DNA from: Liolophura sinensis
Lineage: Eukaryota; Mollusca; Polyplacophora; Chitonida; Chitonidae
Length of the DNA: 64,000 nt
NCBI RefSeq assembly: GCF_032854445.1
Contig: NC_088298.1
Location: forward strand, 23,399,295 to 23,463,294
Direction of reading: 5' to 3'
Of the stretch, positions 33,364-45,350 are shown one piece after another. Numbering within the stretch: position 1 is the stretch's first letter; every line of letters begins with the position of its first letter. The position numbers and the translations under genes are program-made. Below the pieces are notes generated by a model. It was not told where the DNA came from, searched no databases, and saw only the letters and a list, made by a program, of their open reading frames with translations.

Positions 33364-33478
33364 CTTATTTGATTGGTGTTTTACTCGAGCATATTTCACT
33401 TATACAACATTGGCCAGCATTATGGTGGGAGGAGCCAGGCAGAGCCCGGGGGAAACCAACGACAATCCGCAGGTTGTG
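33364..33478 (-). mobile_element. SINE fragment, antisense
   Basis: TATTTGATTGGTGTTTTACT...CAGCATTATGGTGGGAGG...GGAAACCAACGACAATCCGC AGG. With 33167-33224 it forms an inverted pair 140 bp apart. Confidence 0.8.
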
Positions 33479-33923
33479 ATAAATCTTATAAAAGCCTCTG
33501 ACGACATACATGAATAAAACTGTGACACCTGAAACCAGGGATAACATCACAGCTTGGACCTGCCCTTTCACTCCAAACTGCTACTGTAAAGTATGTACAT
33601 CTAAGTCATAATTACCTGTACAGGTGAGTGTCAGTCTGAACAGGTAAACAAAAATAGGAGTGGACCAGATTTGACTGTATGAAAGCAGTTCCATAATTGG
33701 GCAATGGGGCATGCAGAGTTTTAAGTTTAAATTACAATAAAAAAGGTGACTTCAAAGTGTAATAAAGCACCAAAAATGTGTACAAGAAATATGCTCTTAT
33801 CTGCCTTTGTTACTGTCTATAAGCTAAAACAAAAAAATCAGTAGCAGGGTTTACAACTGACTCACATTTACTGTACCCTAAGCCCTATGAACAATGAAAG
33901 CAGCAGAAGCTAGAAATTGCCAT

Positions 33924-34087
33924 GTATTTATTTGACTGGTGTTTTACACTGTACTGAAGAATATTTCCTTTATGCAATGGTGGCCAGCATTATGGTGGGA
34001 GGAAACTGGGCAGAACCCAGAGGAAACTCACGGCCATCTACAGGTTCCTGGCAGACCTTCCCACGTACAGCCAGAGAAGAAGCCGGA
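33924..34087 (-). mobile_element. SINE, antisense, interrupted at its tRNA-head side
   Basis: TATTTATTTGACTGGTGTTT...AGCCAGAGAAGAAGCCGG. The body stops exactly where the terminal inverted repeat of the 34088-34987 element begins, so that element probably inserted into this SINE. Confidence 0.78.
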
Positions 34088-34987
34088 TAGCTATAAATTA
34101 AACACACATCTAACGACTGGTTTAGGGATATACATTGACACGAGTACATGTATGTCCCTGAACCAGTCTTTAGATGTGATATAAATTCAGGGATATACAT
34201 TGACACGAGTACATGTATGTCCCTGAACCAGTCTTTAGATGTGATATACATTCAGGGATATACATTGACACGAGTACATGTATGTCCCTGAACCAGTCTT
34301 TAGATGTGATATACATTCAGGGATATACATTGACACGAGTACATGTATGTCCCTGAACCAGTCTTTAGATGTGATATACATTCAGGGATATACATTGACA
34401 CGAGTACATGTATGTCCCTGAACCAGTCTTTAGATGTGATATACATTCAGGGATATACATTGACACGAGTACATGTACATGTATGTCCCTGAACCAGTCA
34501 TTAGATGTGATATACATTCAGGGATATACATTGACACGAGTACATGTATGTCCCTGAACCAGTCTTTAGATGTGATATACATTCAGGGATATACATTGAC
34601 ACGAGTACATGTATGTCCCTGAACCAGTCTTTAGATGTGATATACATTCAGGGATATACATTGACACGAGTACATGTATGTCCCTGAACCAGTCTTTAGA
34701 TGTGATATACATTCAGGGATATACATTGACACGAGTACATGTATGTCCCTGAACCAGTCTTTAGATGTGATATACATTCAGGGATATACATTGACACGAG
34801 TACATGTATGTCCCTGAACCAGTCTTTAGATGTGATATACATTCAGGGATATACATTGACACGAGTACATGTACATGTATGTCCCTGAACCAGTCATTAG
34901 ATGTGATATACATTCAGGGATATACATTGACACGAGTACATGTATGTCCCTGAACCAGTCTTTAGATGCGTGTTTGATTTATAGCTA
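34088..34987. mobile_element. TIR-flanked element whose interior is a 65-bp hairpin satellite
   Basis: The left end TAGCTATAAATTAAACACAC, ATCTAACGACTGGTTT is matched in inverse complement by the right end (AACCAGTCTTTAGATGCGTG, TTTGATTTATAGCTA), about 32 of 35 positions. Between them are about 13 nearly identical 65-bp units. Each unit contains CAGGGATATACAT and ATGTATGTCCCTG separated by 12 bases, a hairpin with one mismatch in a 13-bp stem. Two units carry an extra ACATGT. Non-coding. The organisation recalls non-autonomous elements with internal minisatellites known from bivalves, but no family is claimed. Confidence 0.85.
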
Positions 34988-35139
34988 GCCAGCTTATGCT
35001 ATCCCTGCATTCAACAAATTGCATCATCCGAAATTCATTCTGAGGTGATAAAATTTATTGAAGCACAATTCTGTTCTTCTTTTGAATAATTTCCTTCTAA
35101 CTTTGTGTTGTTAATAAAAGTCTTACCCTAACTTTCAAT

Positions 35140-35292
35140 GCAAATTCTGCATGTTTATAATTTTACTTCATAGAGGCAAAACTAAGTTTCAGGGCTTCAC
35201 AAAAAAGTGCATTTTTAAAATCCTTCAGTATATACTGACGCTTGAATAAGCATCTTGCAAGCATGTGAAAAAGTTGAAGAAATATAGTAATT
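35140..35292. mobile_element. MITE-like element, family A, left end lost
   Basis: CAAAACTAAGTTTCAGGGCT, TCACAAAAAAGTGCA and GCATCTTGCAAGCATGTGAAAAAGTTGAAGAAATA mark the right half. Confidence 0.6.
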
Positions 35293-35481
35293 CTGAGTCA
35301 TTTTCTCACGAAGCTGGCACCCAGAGCTTTAATACTCTGCTATATCACAGAACAATAACTGAGAAAATTAAACACAGGCACATGTAACTGTACAAATAGG
35401 GCTACTGGATTTGTAATTGCTCTGAAGCGGTTGTCCCGATTTATCTGAAGATGACCTGATGTATTTTCCCATATAACACTT

Positions 35482-35690
35482 ACTGTAATTCTGCAAATTT
35501 TATGCGTGTTTGGATGGTGTTTATTCAAGCATATTCGGAAGGCATTATTCTGTGTAGACTAATAAAATTATACTTTTTGCTCAGCCCTAAAATTGGCCAA
35601 TCCAACCCTTTGTAGTTTTGTCTCCAAAATCAAATTAAAACTGTGCATAAATTGCACTGAAAGTTGCTGTTTCATGTGAACTATATATAT
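35482..35690. mobile_element. MITE-like element, family A
   Basis: CTTACTGTAATTCTGCAAAT ... GTGTTTATTCAAGCATATTC...GCACTGAAAGTTGCTGTTTCATGTG, then an (AT)n tract at 35682-35701. It is in opposite orientation to 35140-35292, 190 bp away. Confidence 0.68.
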
Positions 35691-36014
35691 ATATATATAT
35701 AAATGAACGACGGGTCATGTAATTCTACATGGGCTGACTGAACATTGTTGTGCATACTGCTAAATTTGCATGCTGCACACGTATAATTTTGTATACTTTC
35801 ACTGAATAATTCTCTTTTAAATTAGCCAAATTAAACCACAAAAACGCCATCATAATTGCACATGACAGAATGTAATGGCAATAAGGCATGCCACACACAT
35901 ACATGTACCATGAGCATGGGTTGCAGGTGCTTGCAGTTATTAGGTATGCGTGCACGCAAAGAGTTACATGCACATTTTATGCACACATGTACATGTGTAT
36001 AGCCTGAATTTAGG

Positions 36015-36172
36015 TTATTTATTTACTTTTTTGATTGGTGTTTTATACTGTACTCAAGAATATTTGACTTATACGGCAGCGGCCAGCATTATGGTGGTAG
36101 GAAACTGGGAAGAGCCCTGGGGAAATCCGCTGGTTAATGGCAGACTTTCCCTAATACGGCCCGGAGAGGAGA
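36015..36172 (-). mobile_element. SINE, antisense, head missing
   Basis: TATTTATTTACTTTTTTGAT, TGGTGTTTTATACTGTACTC...CGGCCCGGAGAGGAG; the tRNA-like portion is absent. Confidence 0.82.
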
Positions 36173-37489
36173 ATTTAAATTATTACCTACATACATATTT
36201 CATGTATTACTTTATTAGCATCAGACTTTGACCTGTTGAAAGATTATGCCTGTCTGCATGACACCATACACTGCTGGCATTGTACACCATGTTGTAAATG
36301 ACTCATGTGTCTGAAATGTCTCCCCTAGACTACCCAATTTGTGACCACTACTACACCTCACCTGGACAGGTGTGTTACGCGAAATTCTGATTTACCTGTG
36401 TGCAAGATTAGAGGGTATCACTTTGGAATGAGCTGGAAATCTTCACACACCTTTATAAGAGTACTGAACTAAAGTATATTCGTCTAGCGCAGGTAAGTCT
36501 TGCTCCTGTAGAGACATGTGTGATATGCAATACAACCGGGCCACATTTGCACCATACAACTTGTACATGTGCACGAAGACGTTGTACACCTTAGCATTTA
36601 ACTAACTGATCTCTGGACAACAGTTATCATTATTTTAGTCCAATACTACATGTACACACATCCTGAATTCTTCGTGTGCTATAGCGCTACAAATCTTCCA
36701 CGCTAAAGACTACATGAAGAGTATGGTTTGATCAAAATGAACAAAGACATGCCAAAAAAAACAAAAAACAGAAATTTCCTTTTATTCCTGAGTGGGTTTT
36801 TTTTTACAATTCTTAATGACCCCTCTATGTTTTTGCTGATTTTTGTCAATGCTCGGAAATGCATGTATTCGGACATGAAGGCAATCATTAACATGTTCGG
36901 AACGTGGGGTCATGTACTGCTACCCAGTTCAGGCTCTCCACATCCCCCCCCCCTCCCCACCAACAAAGTTTTTTGTTTGACAGCCATCACCGCTGAGTTT
37001 ACCACCACAGGCTACTTGATTTCTGGACTTAACACCTCGAGCCTTAGAATAACTGTAGTTTTAACACCATTGAATTTGCAAGCAATGTGAATTAGAACAT
37101 ATATTGTACAACATTTTTATCTACATTTAATACTTAATCCTTATCACATTATCACGTAACACTAATACGGTACTGAAAAGCATTTCCAGTAGCAAAGCCA
37201 GCCAAATAAGGGGAGATCACTCTAAATGAGACACACAATACTGTACAATGTATAGTACAGTCCCTTGATACTTGCCAAACAAAGAAATCGGCCTTCCTAC
37301 ATGTACATTAATTGTTGGAGCAAACAAATACGTGAAGATGAGCTACAATTAGCACTGTTACGCAAAATGTACATGTAACACATTTTGGGTGTTTTGCTAA
37401 AATGTTCAAAAAATGTTTTAAAATATAAACGAATTCCAAATCAAACGTTTCACCAATTACATATTAAACGTTCATCTAATCGCATACAT

Positions 37490-37688
37490 GCATCAGCAAA
37501 ATTTATGCAAAACTTGTATGCATATTTTAAATCTGATTTCTGAGACAAAACTGCATGTACACCGGCTGAGTTGGCCAATTTCAGGGCTCCACATAAAGTA
37601 CAATTTTATCCGTCCACAAATAATATCCTCAGGATATGCTTAAATAAACACCTTGTAAACATGTGAAAAAATTGAAGAATTACAGTAG
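37490..37688. mobile_element. MITE-like element, family A, left end decayed
   Basis: TGAGTTGGCCAATTTCAGGG, CTCCACATAAAGTACAATTTTATC, CAGGATATGCTTAAATAAAC and ACATGTGAAAAAATTGAAGAATTAC. Confidence 0.7.
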
Positions 37689-37919
37689 TACAATTCTCCA
37701 TGTACACGTATGTGCGATATTTGTAGCGGTAGCTGTCTGGATAAGAAGGAAAAAAGCTGTTACATGTCACTACTTCTCTTTATTTCAATTTCATCTCTCA
37801 GAAATGATACATATGTTCTGAACGTGACAAATGTAAACTCCTGAAAACACACGGAAAACAATATTCGTGTACATACATTATATCCATGTATCTGAACAGT
37901 TTACATGTAGCGTTATTGT

Positions 37920-38108
37920 GCTACTCTAATTCCTCAACTTCCAGCGCAATTTACGCACATTTTTAATTTGACTTTGAAGGCAAAACTGCACTGGTTGGAT
38001 CGACCAGTTTCAGTGTTTCAGAAAAAGTATAATTTTACCAGTCAACACGTAATGATACTCTTGAATAAACATCTAGCAAACATGCAAAAAGGTTGAAGAA
38101 TTACAATA
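37920..38108. mobile_element. MITE-like element, family A
   Basis: CTACTCTAATTCCTCAACTT...GCACTGGTTGGATCGACCAG...CATGCAAAAAGGTTGAAGAATTAC. It has a deletion in the right interior and lies in the same orientation as 37490-37688. Confidence 0.7.
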
Positions 38109-38863
38109 CATTCACCTGAAAATTTACATTTAAATGATTTTTAAAGAAATGCAAAAGATACTGTACACACTCTATACATACTATAAAGTTATAAACATTT
38201 AAGTATGCCTAAAAATGCATTAAACCTGAAATATAAAAATGTCTGCAATTATTATTATTCAAGCATTCTGAAGGAAGCATATCTGAAATGATGTTTTTTT
38301 TATTCACATTCCTGCAGATGTAGAACGAACATTCAGCTCAATTCAAAAGAATTACACAAACAGAGAATGATCAAATACACTGTGAACAGTGAACCTGAAA
38401 GATTTCAAAGGGTCAGTTTTAAAAGGATGAAGACAGTGATACACTAATCATCTCCCTAAAACATATACAGGTACATCAATATTCTGAAAGAGAAATAGCT
38501 TTTCTGAAATTTAAAACCCAACATGAACCCGACAGGATTGTGTTCAGCATGCACACAACACCTACATGTACATACATACAGCAGGTTGGTAGAGCACATA
38601 GTTCATATTTCAGATGTCTTAGTCCAAGGGGCTGTTTAAGTGTCTTGAATTCACTTCTGAATTCTTGAGTAGGGTATTTATGGCAGACTAATTACATGTA
38701 CATGTACTTTGTCTACGTCGGTTTCTCAAGGCACGTTTTTAATGGCTCCTGTCGCTGTAATTTCTATGGCCTATCAACTCCTCAGAAAAAATCCTGTAAT
38801 ACTGAAAGCTGAAACAAAACAAAAAGACCAAGCATGAAAAGTTAAAACTGAACGTCTACTTAC

Positions 38864-41028
38864 CGTTTGCTGAGAAGGATTTCAGCTTCTTCCTCTGTCA
38901 TTTCCTCCATGACTTCCCCAGAGATCACATGAGGATGGTTAACCGTTTCGGATGGTGAGAGTAGAACATCGGAGGAGTCTTTGGTGAGTAGGGGAGGTTG
39001 GACGTGGGTATCAGGGACATCATCGCCCCACAATGGTCGCGATTGGTCAGCGGTTGTCTTGGAGATGCCTGCCGTGGCAACGCTGTAGGACGGAGGAGGT
39101 GGGATGTCAGGTTTGCTGCTCGTCTCCGCGAGGTACACTGCCTTGGGACGGGGCTTGTTAGTGATCTGTGTCAGTCCATCTTCCGGGTCGACGACACTGG
39201 TTTTATAGGAACTATTAATTAAATGCGCAGGTTTGGCTGGGAGGGGCGGCCCAGGAGACGATCGTCTTGTCCCGCGTGGAGGTCGGGTCGGCACATTAAG
39301 GTTCTGGGGAGAACTTTGCTCGCCCTTTTTCAGTTCTACGTAAACTTTTGTGGTGGTCTGGGAATGACCTGATTTCTCAGGCTCACTTGTTGAAGACGGA
39401 GAGGCAGGGGAGGGAACTGGGGAAGGGGATGGTGATTTATCTGCCCGCGCTCTTCTATAAGAGGCAATACTGTTTACGCTTGCGATTTCATCCAGCTTGG
39501 ACACATCACTGACTTTGTCGTCCAGGTGATCAGAACCTCGTGAATGTCTTTGGTTTTTATATTTAGTCCACTCTCGCACTTCTCCGGCATTGTCAGTTTG
39601 GTCTTCGTTCGGTGCATGTTGTTGTTGGGACCAACGCTTTGATTTTTCTGGCTTTCGTTCGGGTGTGCTATCGGGGCTTGATACATGTGACAAATACACA
39701 TCTGCCCTGTCGATAGCTGCTTGAATTTCCTCCTTACTCAAACGCTTTCCTGCGGCGACGTTTGAATGATATTCGCCCTGATTTTTACGCCGCATCACAA
39801 CCTCAGAGTCTCTGTCTTCGCGTGATTCCGTCGTCGCCGACGGTTGTTGATGTTGTTGGGAATGTTTATGCTGATATGTGGAAGATATGTAATGATCGCG
39901 CCTTGAACGGCGACCCTGATATGCACTGTTATCTCGAGAATATTGATTGTTATACTGACCATCATCGTATGGACGACTGTCGCCGCCAGTATCCATGGCC
40001 TCCTCTTTTCTCGATGACGACCTAGAGTTGGAATGTGATGAATATTCTCGAACATCTTTTTCTGACCAATCAGAGAGCTGATGCTCCCCGTTCCGCTCTG
40101 CGTCCCGTCGCAGTTCTTCTAATATCTCATCTTCTTGAGACCTGCGTTTATAAAGAAGTCCGCCAGGCGCATTGGGGAAGTTGCCTCCCCTTAAATTACC
40201 TTCTGAGCGACTATGGATTCCGCTAACACTCACTTGGTCAAAGTTTTCGGACCGTGGACGTGGTTGGGTGGGATCTGTGTTGCTACGGTAACTAATTTTG
40301 TTCACCCTTGCGGGATCGGATGATGACCTCGGCTTTCCGAGAGATTCATGTGAAGCAGATTTTGTGATTCTCTCCCTGGAAGGAGAGCGCTTTCGGCCAT
40401 CAGGGCTTGTGGGTGTGCTCGAAATTGGAGAAAGTGCTGGTGAGGTACTACTACTTGTGCCCCCTGGGGAGTGTTTTCGATATCGCAACCGTGCCTGCCT
40501 TTCATTGGCCTGTCTGTTTTGCTCTTCCATTCTCGCGAACATGGCACGAGTGTGGTTAAAACGCTCCACATGGCTAGCTGTCTCCAGAAGTCGAGATTCT
40601 TGCCGGGTTGGCGAACGATCTAGCGGTAGCCCTGCCGAACTGTGCGAATGAAGTTCACTGGTCTTTTTACGTTTAACCTCCGGCGACCTATCAAGTTCGA
40701 TATGTGGAATGTTTTGAGCAGCCCCTGGTGACGGAGGTGACTTTAGTAAATCTTCAGCTCCTTTCTCGCTCTTCCCTACGTGTCCAGACTGGAACATGCT
40801 TTTCAAACGACCGACTTTTGAGCCAAAATTTCGCCTAGGAGAGTAATTTGATTCAGGATTTTTGGAGAGATCTTCGAAGCTTGCTTTCAAGGCACTGAAA
40901 GGTTTCGGTGCTTCTTTGGGCGGGAAGTTCTCCTGCTCTTCTCGTTTGAGGGAGTTGCCACGGATACGGCTCACAGCCAAGGCTTCAGCTCTTGGATCGC
41001 TCTGTCTTGCCATCTTGTTTCTTGGCAT
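38864..41028 (-). CDS. PPP1R9: Neurabin/spinophilin first coding exon (actin-binding N-terminal region)
   Basis: This 2165-nt exon encodes 721 residues plus two bases and ends at the consensus donor CG|GTAAGT. Neurabins are scaffolds that bundle F-actin through their N-terminus and recruit PP1 next to a PDZ domain. Family features seen: a basic segment RRNFGSKVGRLKSMFQ near residues 65-80 (vertebrate proteins have a similar GSxVxRIKxxF block) and RLLETASHVERFNHTRAMFARMEEQ near 146-170, a strongly conserved helix. A long Ser/Arg/Pro-rich low-complexity stretch covers about 185-640. KVYVEL (561-566), a proline motif PPLPAKP (about 596-602), PPPPSYS (about 643-649) and an acidic end (EEMTEEEAEILLSKR) follow. 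Two starts compete: the first ATG (41028) has T at -3, while the sixth codon (41013) sits in a strong AAGATGG context and is likelier. The N-terminal region is longer than in vertebrate spinophilin. Confidence 0.93.
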
Positions 41029-41512
41029 ATAAAAGTCTTCAGTTCAAAAATTCAATACCAGTGATTGTGGTATGTATTAAAAATATATGTACATACTTTT
41101 TCAGATGTACCAAGGATCCATGGGTTAACTACCCACTGTTAAACTTGAAAACACAACAGCCAGGTTGCAAATACATGAGCACAGACATGTAAATTAGGCA
41201 CTGGACGAAGCTGATGATCACAAAAATTTGTCAAGGTCACCAGTGTCAAGGTTAGCATTTAAAAAGTTCAACATCACTGAACTTAACGGACATCACTGAA
41301 AGTTCCAGCGTCGAGAACGTGTGTAGTTATTGTCGAGATACAATGGTCAATTGTAAAGGTCATCTAGATCCAGTTCAAGGTCATGACGAATCTTGGTCAC
41401 TGGACTACTGGGCGAGATGACGTGAAAGATTAGGTGACGGCACATGGACAGAAGTCTGGCTGGGGACAGCATTCCCCATTCCTCATCGTCCCATCACATC
41501 ACATCCTGTCCT
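41029..41512 (-). other. PPP1R9: PPP1R9 5'UTR in the first coding exon, with upstream acceptor
   Basis: On the minus strand TTCTTATTGTTTCTTTGTAG ends at 41513, a very good acceptor, followed by AGGACAGGATGTGATGTGATG. This implies a further non-coding exon upstream and makes the exon about 2.65 kb. The leader contains several short upstream ATGs. Confidence 0.6.
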
Positions 41513-41564
41513 CTACAAAGAAACAATAAGAACAAAAACAGATGTTAGTGACACTTATTTCCAT

Positions 41565-41700
41565 GTTATTTATTTATTTATTTATTTATTTGACTGCTGT
41601 TTAACGCCGTACCCAAGAATATTTCACTTATATGACAGCAGCCAGCATTTCATGAAAGGAAGGAGGAAACTAGACTGAGCCCTTGGGAACCCACAATAAA
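41565..41700 (-). mobile_element. SINE fragment, antisense
   Basis: (TTTA)n, TTTGACTGCTGTTTAACGCC, ATTTCACTTATATGACAGCA, GGAGGAAACTAGACTGAGCC; truncated towards the head. Confidence 0.8.
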
Positions 41701-41944
41701 CCTTGTTAGTTATTGATAGGAATGCTGTTTAATGCTACACTCTCGAACTTGCCACGTGGGCATTTTAAAGTTATCCTTGTACATGAGTACACTGTACATT
41801 CACCACTGACTTTTGGCAACTTAAGGATGTACTTCACCATGTGTGACGTACACATGCTTGCATGTACCCTTTATGGGTAGACTGACAAACGGTACACTGT
41901 GTATCCCCAACCCTGACAGCCATATGACTGTTCTCAAATACTTA

Positions 41945-42026
41945 AACACCATAATGCTGGCTATAGTGGTATAAGTGAAATATTCTTCAGTATGGCGTAA
42001 AAGACCAATCAAAAATAAATCAAATA
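41945..42026 (+). mobile_element. SINE 3' end, sense
   Basis: ACACCATAATGCTGGCTATA, GTGGTATAAGTGAAATATTC, TTCAGTATGGCGTAAAAGACCAATCAAAAATAAAT. It is inverted relative to 41565-41700, 245 bp away. Confidence 0.8.
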
Positions 42027-42034
42027 AAGTCAAG

Positions 42035-42130
42035 TAATTAATGGTCAACAAGACCCCATAAATAGTGAGAGCAGGGTAATCTACAAACTTCTCATCTTAG
42101 TCTGGGATTGAACTCCCTTCTTGGCTGTTC
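42035..42130 (-). mobile_element. Fragment of the second SINE family, antisense
   Basis: AAATAGTGAGAGCAGGGTAA, TCTACAAACTT...TCTGGGATTGAACTCCCTTC, TTGGCTGTTCTAG parallel the head-proximal part of 4807-5155 (GTGAAAGCAGGGGAATACAC, AGGATTGAACCTG, GTTCTAGTGA). Confidence 0.5.
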
Positions 42131-42934
42131 TAGCAACTAAATGACAAGCCTGTGAACAACTTAAAAGAGACCCCCTTTGTCCGTTTGAAATCTCACACTA
42201 AAATACATGTACCCTTTATTTTACCTGAAGTTTTTCATCATTACATTGACAGCAAACACAAAAAGTGAAATATACGGTACCCCAAATTAGAGCTAGAACT
42301 CTGCTGGAGCAACTCTATTCCCACTTCCTTTCCTTGCCTCTCTTTCTTTCATCGCCTAACCCGCACCCACCTTTAATTCTGCGTCTGTTGCTCAGTAAAG
42401 GCAGGTACAGTAGATTTGGCATTAACTGGGTTGGCTGGAACAAGGTACACGTACATTTACATGTATTTACTCTGGAATCTCACATGTACATATACATCTA
42501 ACTAAGACAGCATCATTTAAAGACTTGTTTTGATTGTCATCCCTCATTCTTACATATGTAAATCTCACAAACCAGCAGAAATCTGCATTACTTACATGTA
42601 CACGTAGTTTTTGTTGGCAAAGAAATCTAACAGGGAGACAGAAGTCTGGGTGTAACTTGAGAGTCTGACTGGAGCTTTTTTCATACATGCATATGATGCA
42701 GCCTAGCCAGACTCTAGATGTAGATGTAATTTTCTGTTTGCTGGCACTCTGATGTCCAACCTGCTGTTAACAGCTGCCCTAGCTTTTATACAACAGTCTT
42801 CCAGACGCATGCAATTCCACGCCAGGATGCTGCAAATCCCTTCCTACGATAACAAGAATTTTTTTCTGTCATTTTCAGGAATATTCTTGTATAAGAAAAC
42901 TTTGAACTAGATGCACATGTACATGTATGCATGT

Positions 42935-43478
42935 ATATTGTTGTACATGAACATGTATATGTTGTTGTACATGGACATGTATATGTTGTTGTACATGGAC
43001 ATGTATATATTGTTGTACATGGACATGTATATATTGTTGTACATGGACATGTACATATTGTTGTCCATGGACATGTACATATTGTTGTCCATGGACATGT
43101 TTATGTTGTTGTACATGGACAGGTATATACTGTTGTACATGGACATGTATATATTGTTGTCCATGGACGTATATATTGTTGTCCATGGACGTATATATTG
43201 TTGTACATGGACATGTATATATTGTTGTCCATGGACATGTATATATTGTTGTCCATGGACATGTACATATTGTTGTACATGGACACGTATATATTGTTGT
43301 CCATGGACATGTATATATTGTTGTACATGGACACGTATACATTGTTGTCCATGGACATGTATATATTGTTGTACATGGTCATGTATACATTGTTGTCCAT
43401 GGACATGTATATATTGTTGTACATGGACATGTATATTTTGTTGTACATGGACAAGTATACTGTATATTGTTGTACAAC
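42935..43478 (+). repeat. 24-bp minisatellite
   Basis: About 22 copies of ATTGTTGTACATGGACATGT ATAT, with CCATGG/ACATGG variants. Because 24 is divisible by three, all six frames stay open over much of the array (for example VHGHVYIV repeats on plus and NNIYMSMY on minus), explaining several overlapping ORFs that should not be read as genes. Confidence 0.93.
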
Positions 43479-44253
43479 TAGAGAACTTTGCCATTGGGTT
43501 TATAGTACATGTATTTCTGGTATTTTTGTGTCTCGGCCTCCTCAAGGCAAAAGACTTAAAGGGATACAGAATCAACATTGATTGTCTGATGGTGGGAAAG
43601 TGGTTTTCTGGGTTAAATCTTGTACCCTTGGTCATGCATGCTTAAATAAATGCACAAGATGAGGCCAGGAATAGCTTGGACTTGCCTATCTCTCACACCA
43701 GCCAATCAGAATCGATCCTGTATACCTTTAAGTACATGTATTGCATTTTGATCAAAACAAAAGAGGAATTCCTATTGGGAAAACGAATTTCAGAACCATA
43801 AGTAATAATTTAGGAAATTTATTTGCCTCGATCTGAAAATGTACAGCTGAGTAAATTTTTTGCCATACATGTACATTAATCATTATTAATGTTCAGTTTA
43901 TAACTATTATCTAGTATTCATTTAGGGGTAAATTTAAAAAGACGGTTTAAGTGTTTCAGAGTGACAAGATTTGCGTCTCTTAGTAGAGGGCCAGGGAACA
44001 CACCAATGTGCAGACATCCTTGAAATGAAACCACTGCCTGTGTATAATCTACATATCATCTTCAGAAAATATCACACAGAAAAAAAACTTGTACTAAATA
44101 ACTCCACTGTCCCCAAGATTATCATCAGTATTTTCTCACTTGAATGACTCGGTTTTGTCAAACAGCACTATTAAACCAGAAACAAAACTTGCATATATGA
44201 GTGATGTGACCAGAAAACCTTGAAGATCTAATAAAAATATTCACAATGTTTAC

Positions 44254-45350
44254 TTATAGACAGGTAGATTTTTGTCTGATGCCTCGGTAAGATGAAATCT
44301 TACAAATGAACTGTGTGTTGTCTCTGTTATATATGTAAATGTAAACTGGGCCATCAAATTTCAACATTTGTATCAGGTGAATTTTGTCGACGTCTCGATA
44401 ACATGAAATCTTGCAAATGAACTGTATGTTGTCACAGTTATACATGTAAATTAGGCCATCAAATTTCAACATTTGTATCAGGTGAATTTTGTCAACGCCT
44501 GGATAACATGAAATCTTGCAAATGAACTGTATGTTGTCACAGTTATACATGTAAAGTAGGCCATCAAATTTCAACATTTGAATCTGGTGAATTTTGTCAA
44601 TGCCTCGATAACATGAAATCTTACAAATGAACTGTATGTTGTCACAGTTATACATGTAAATTGGGCCATCAAATTTCAACATTTGTATCAGGTGAATTCT
44701 GTCAATGCCTCGATAACATGAAATCTTGCAAATGAACTGTATGTTGTCACAGTTATACATGTAAATTGGGCCATCAAATTTCAACATTTGAATCAGGTGA
44801 ATTTTGTCAACGCCTCGATAACATGAAATCTTACAAATGAACTGTATGTTGTCACAGTTATACATGTAAATTGGGCCATCAAATATCAACATTTGAATCA
44901 GGTGAATTTTGTCAACGCCTCGATAACATGAAATCTTACAAATGAACTGTATGTTGTCACAGTTATACATGTAAATTGGGCCATCAAATATCAACATTTG
45001 TATCAGGTGAATTTTGTCAATGCCTCGATAACATGAAATCTTACAAATGAACTGTATGTTGTCACAGTTATACATGCAAATTAGGCCATCAAATTTCAAC
45101 ATTTGTATCAGGTGAATTTTGTCAACGCCTCGATAACATGAAATCTTGCAAATGAACTGTATGTTGTCACAGTTATACATGTAAAGTAGGCCATCAAATT
45201 TCAACATTTGTATCAGGTGAATTTTGTCAACGCCTCGATAACATGAAATCTTACAAATGAACTGTATGTTGTCACAGTTATACAGGTAAAGTAGGCCATC
45301 AAATTTCAACATTTGTATCAGGTGAATTTTGTCGACGTCTTGTTCATTTA
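44254..45350 (-). repeat. 105-bp satellite, about 10 units, open on the minus strand as 35-residue repeats
   Basis: Unit of 105 bp (plus strand GCCATCAAATTTCAACATTT, GTATCAGGTGAATTTTGTCA, ACGCCTCGATAACATGAAAT, CTTACAAATGAACTGTATGT, TGTCACAGTTATACATGTAAATTGG). The minus strand is open for 352 codons, repeating MLKFDGLIYMYNCDNIQFIC, KISCYRGVDKIHLIQ. Differences between units are mostly amino-acid-changing (GLLY/GPIY, RGVD/PGVD/RDVD), giving no sign of purifying selection. No signal peptide or splice signals were found that make a gene likely. Confidence 0.88.

Larger units (their letters stand above)
7633..38863 (-). other. PPP1R9: PPP1R9 intron 1, about 31 kb
   Basis: It runs from donor GTAAGT at 38863 to acceptor AG at 7634-7633. 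Apart from the nested ORF at 12734-13909 no convincing exon was found. Contents include SINEs, several MITE families and at least seven tandem arrays, listed separately. Stretches without recognisable content include 7640-8450, 10700-12000, 14050-14270, 16900-19800, 24520-24940, 26760-30080 and 38110-38860; these look like ordinary AT-rich intron. Confidence 0.75.

Noticed and set aside
36728-37090. ORF of 120 codons with hydrophobic stretches
   Set aside because: AT-rich intronic sequence with poly-T and poly-C runs generating Phe and Pro; no family resemblance, no splice context, and not on the host gene strand.
40298-40651. Plus-strand ORF of 117 codons
   Set aside because: It lies antisense to the coding sequence of the neurabin first exon and is a shadow of its codon composition.
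42875-43645. Overlapping ORFs of 155-244 codons on both strands
   Set aside because: The 24-bp repeat keeps all frames open; simultaneous openness on both strands is a repeat artefact.
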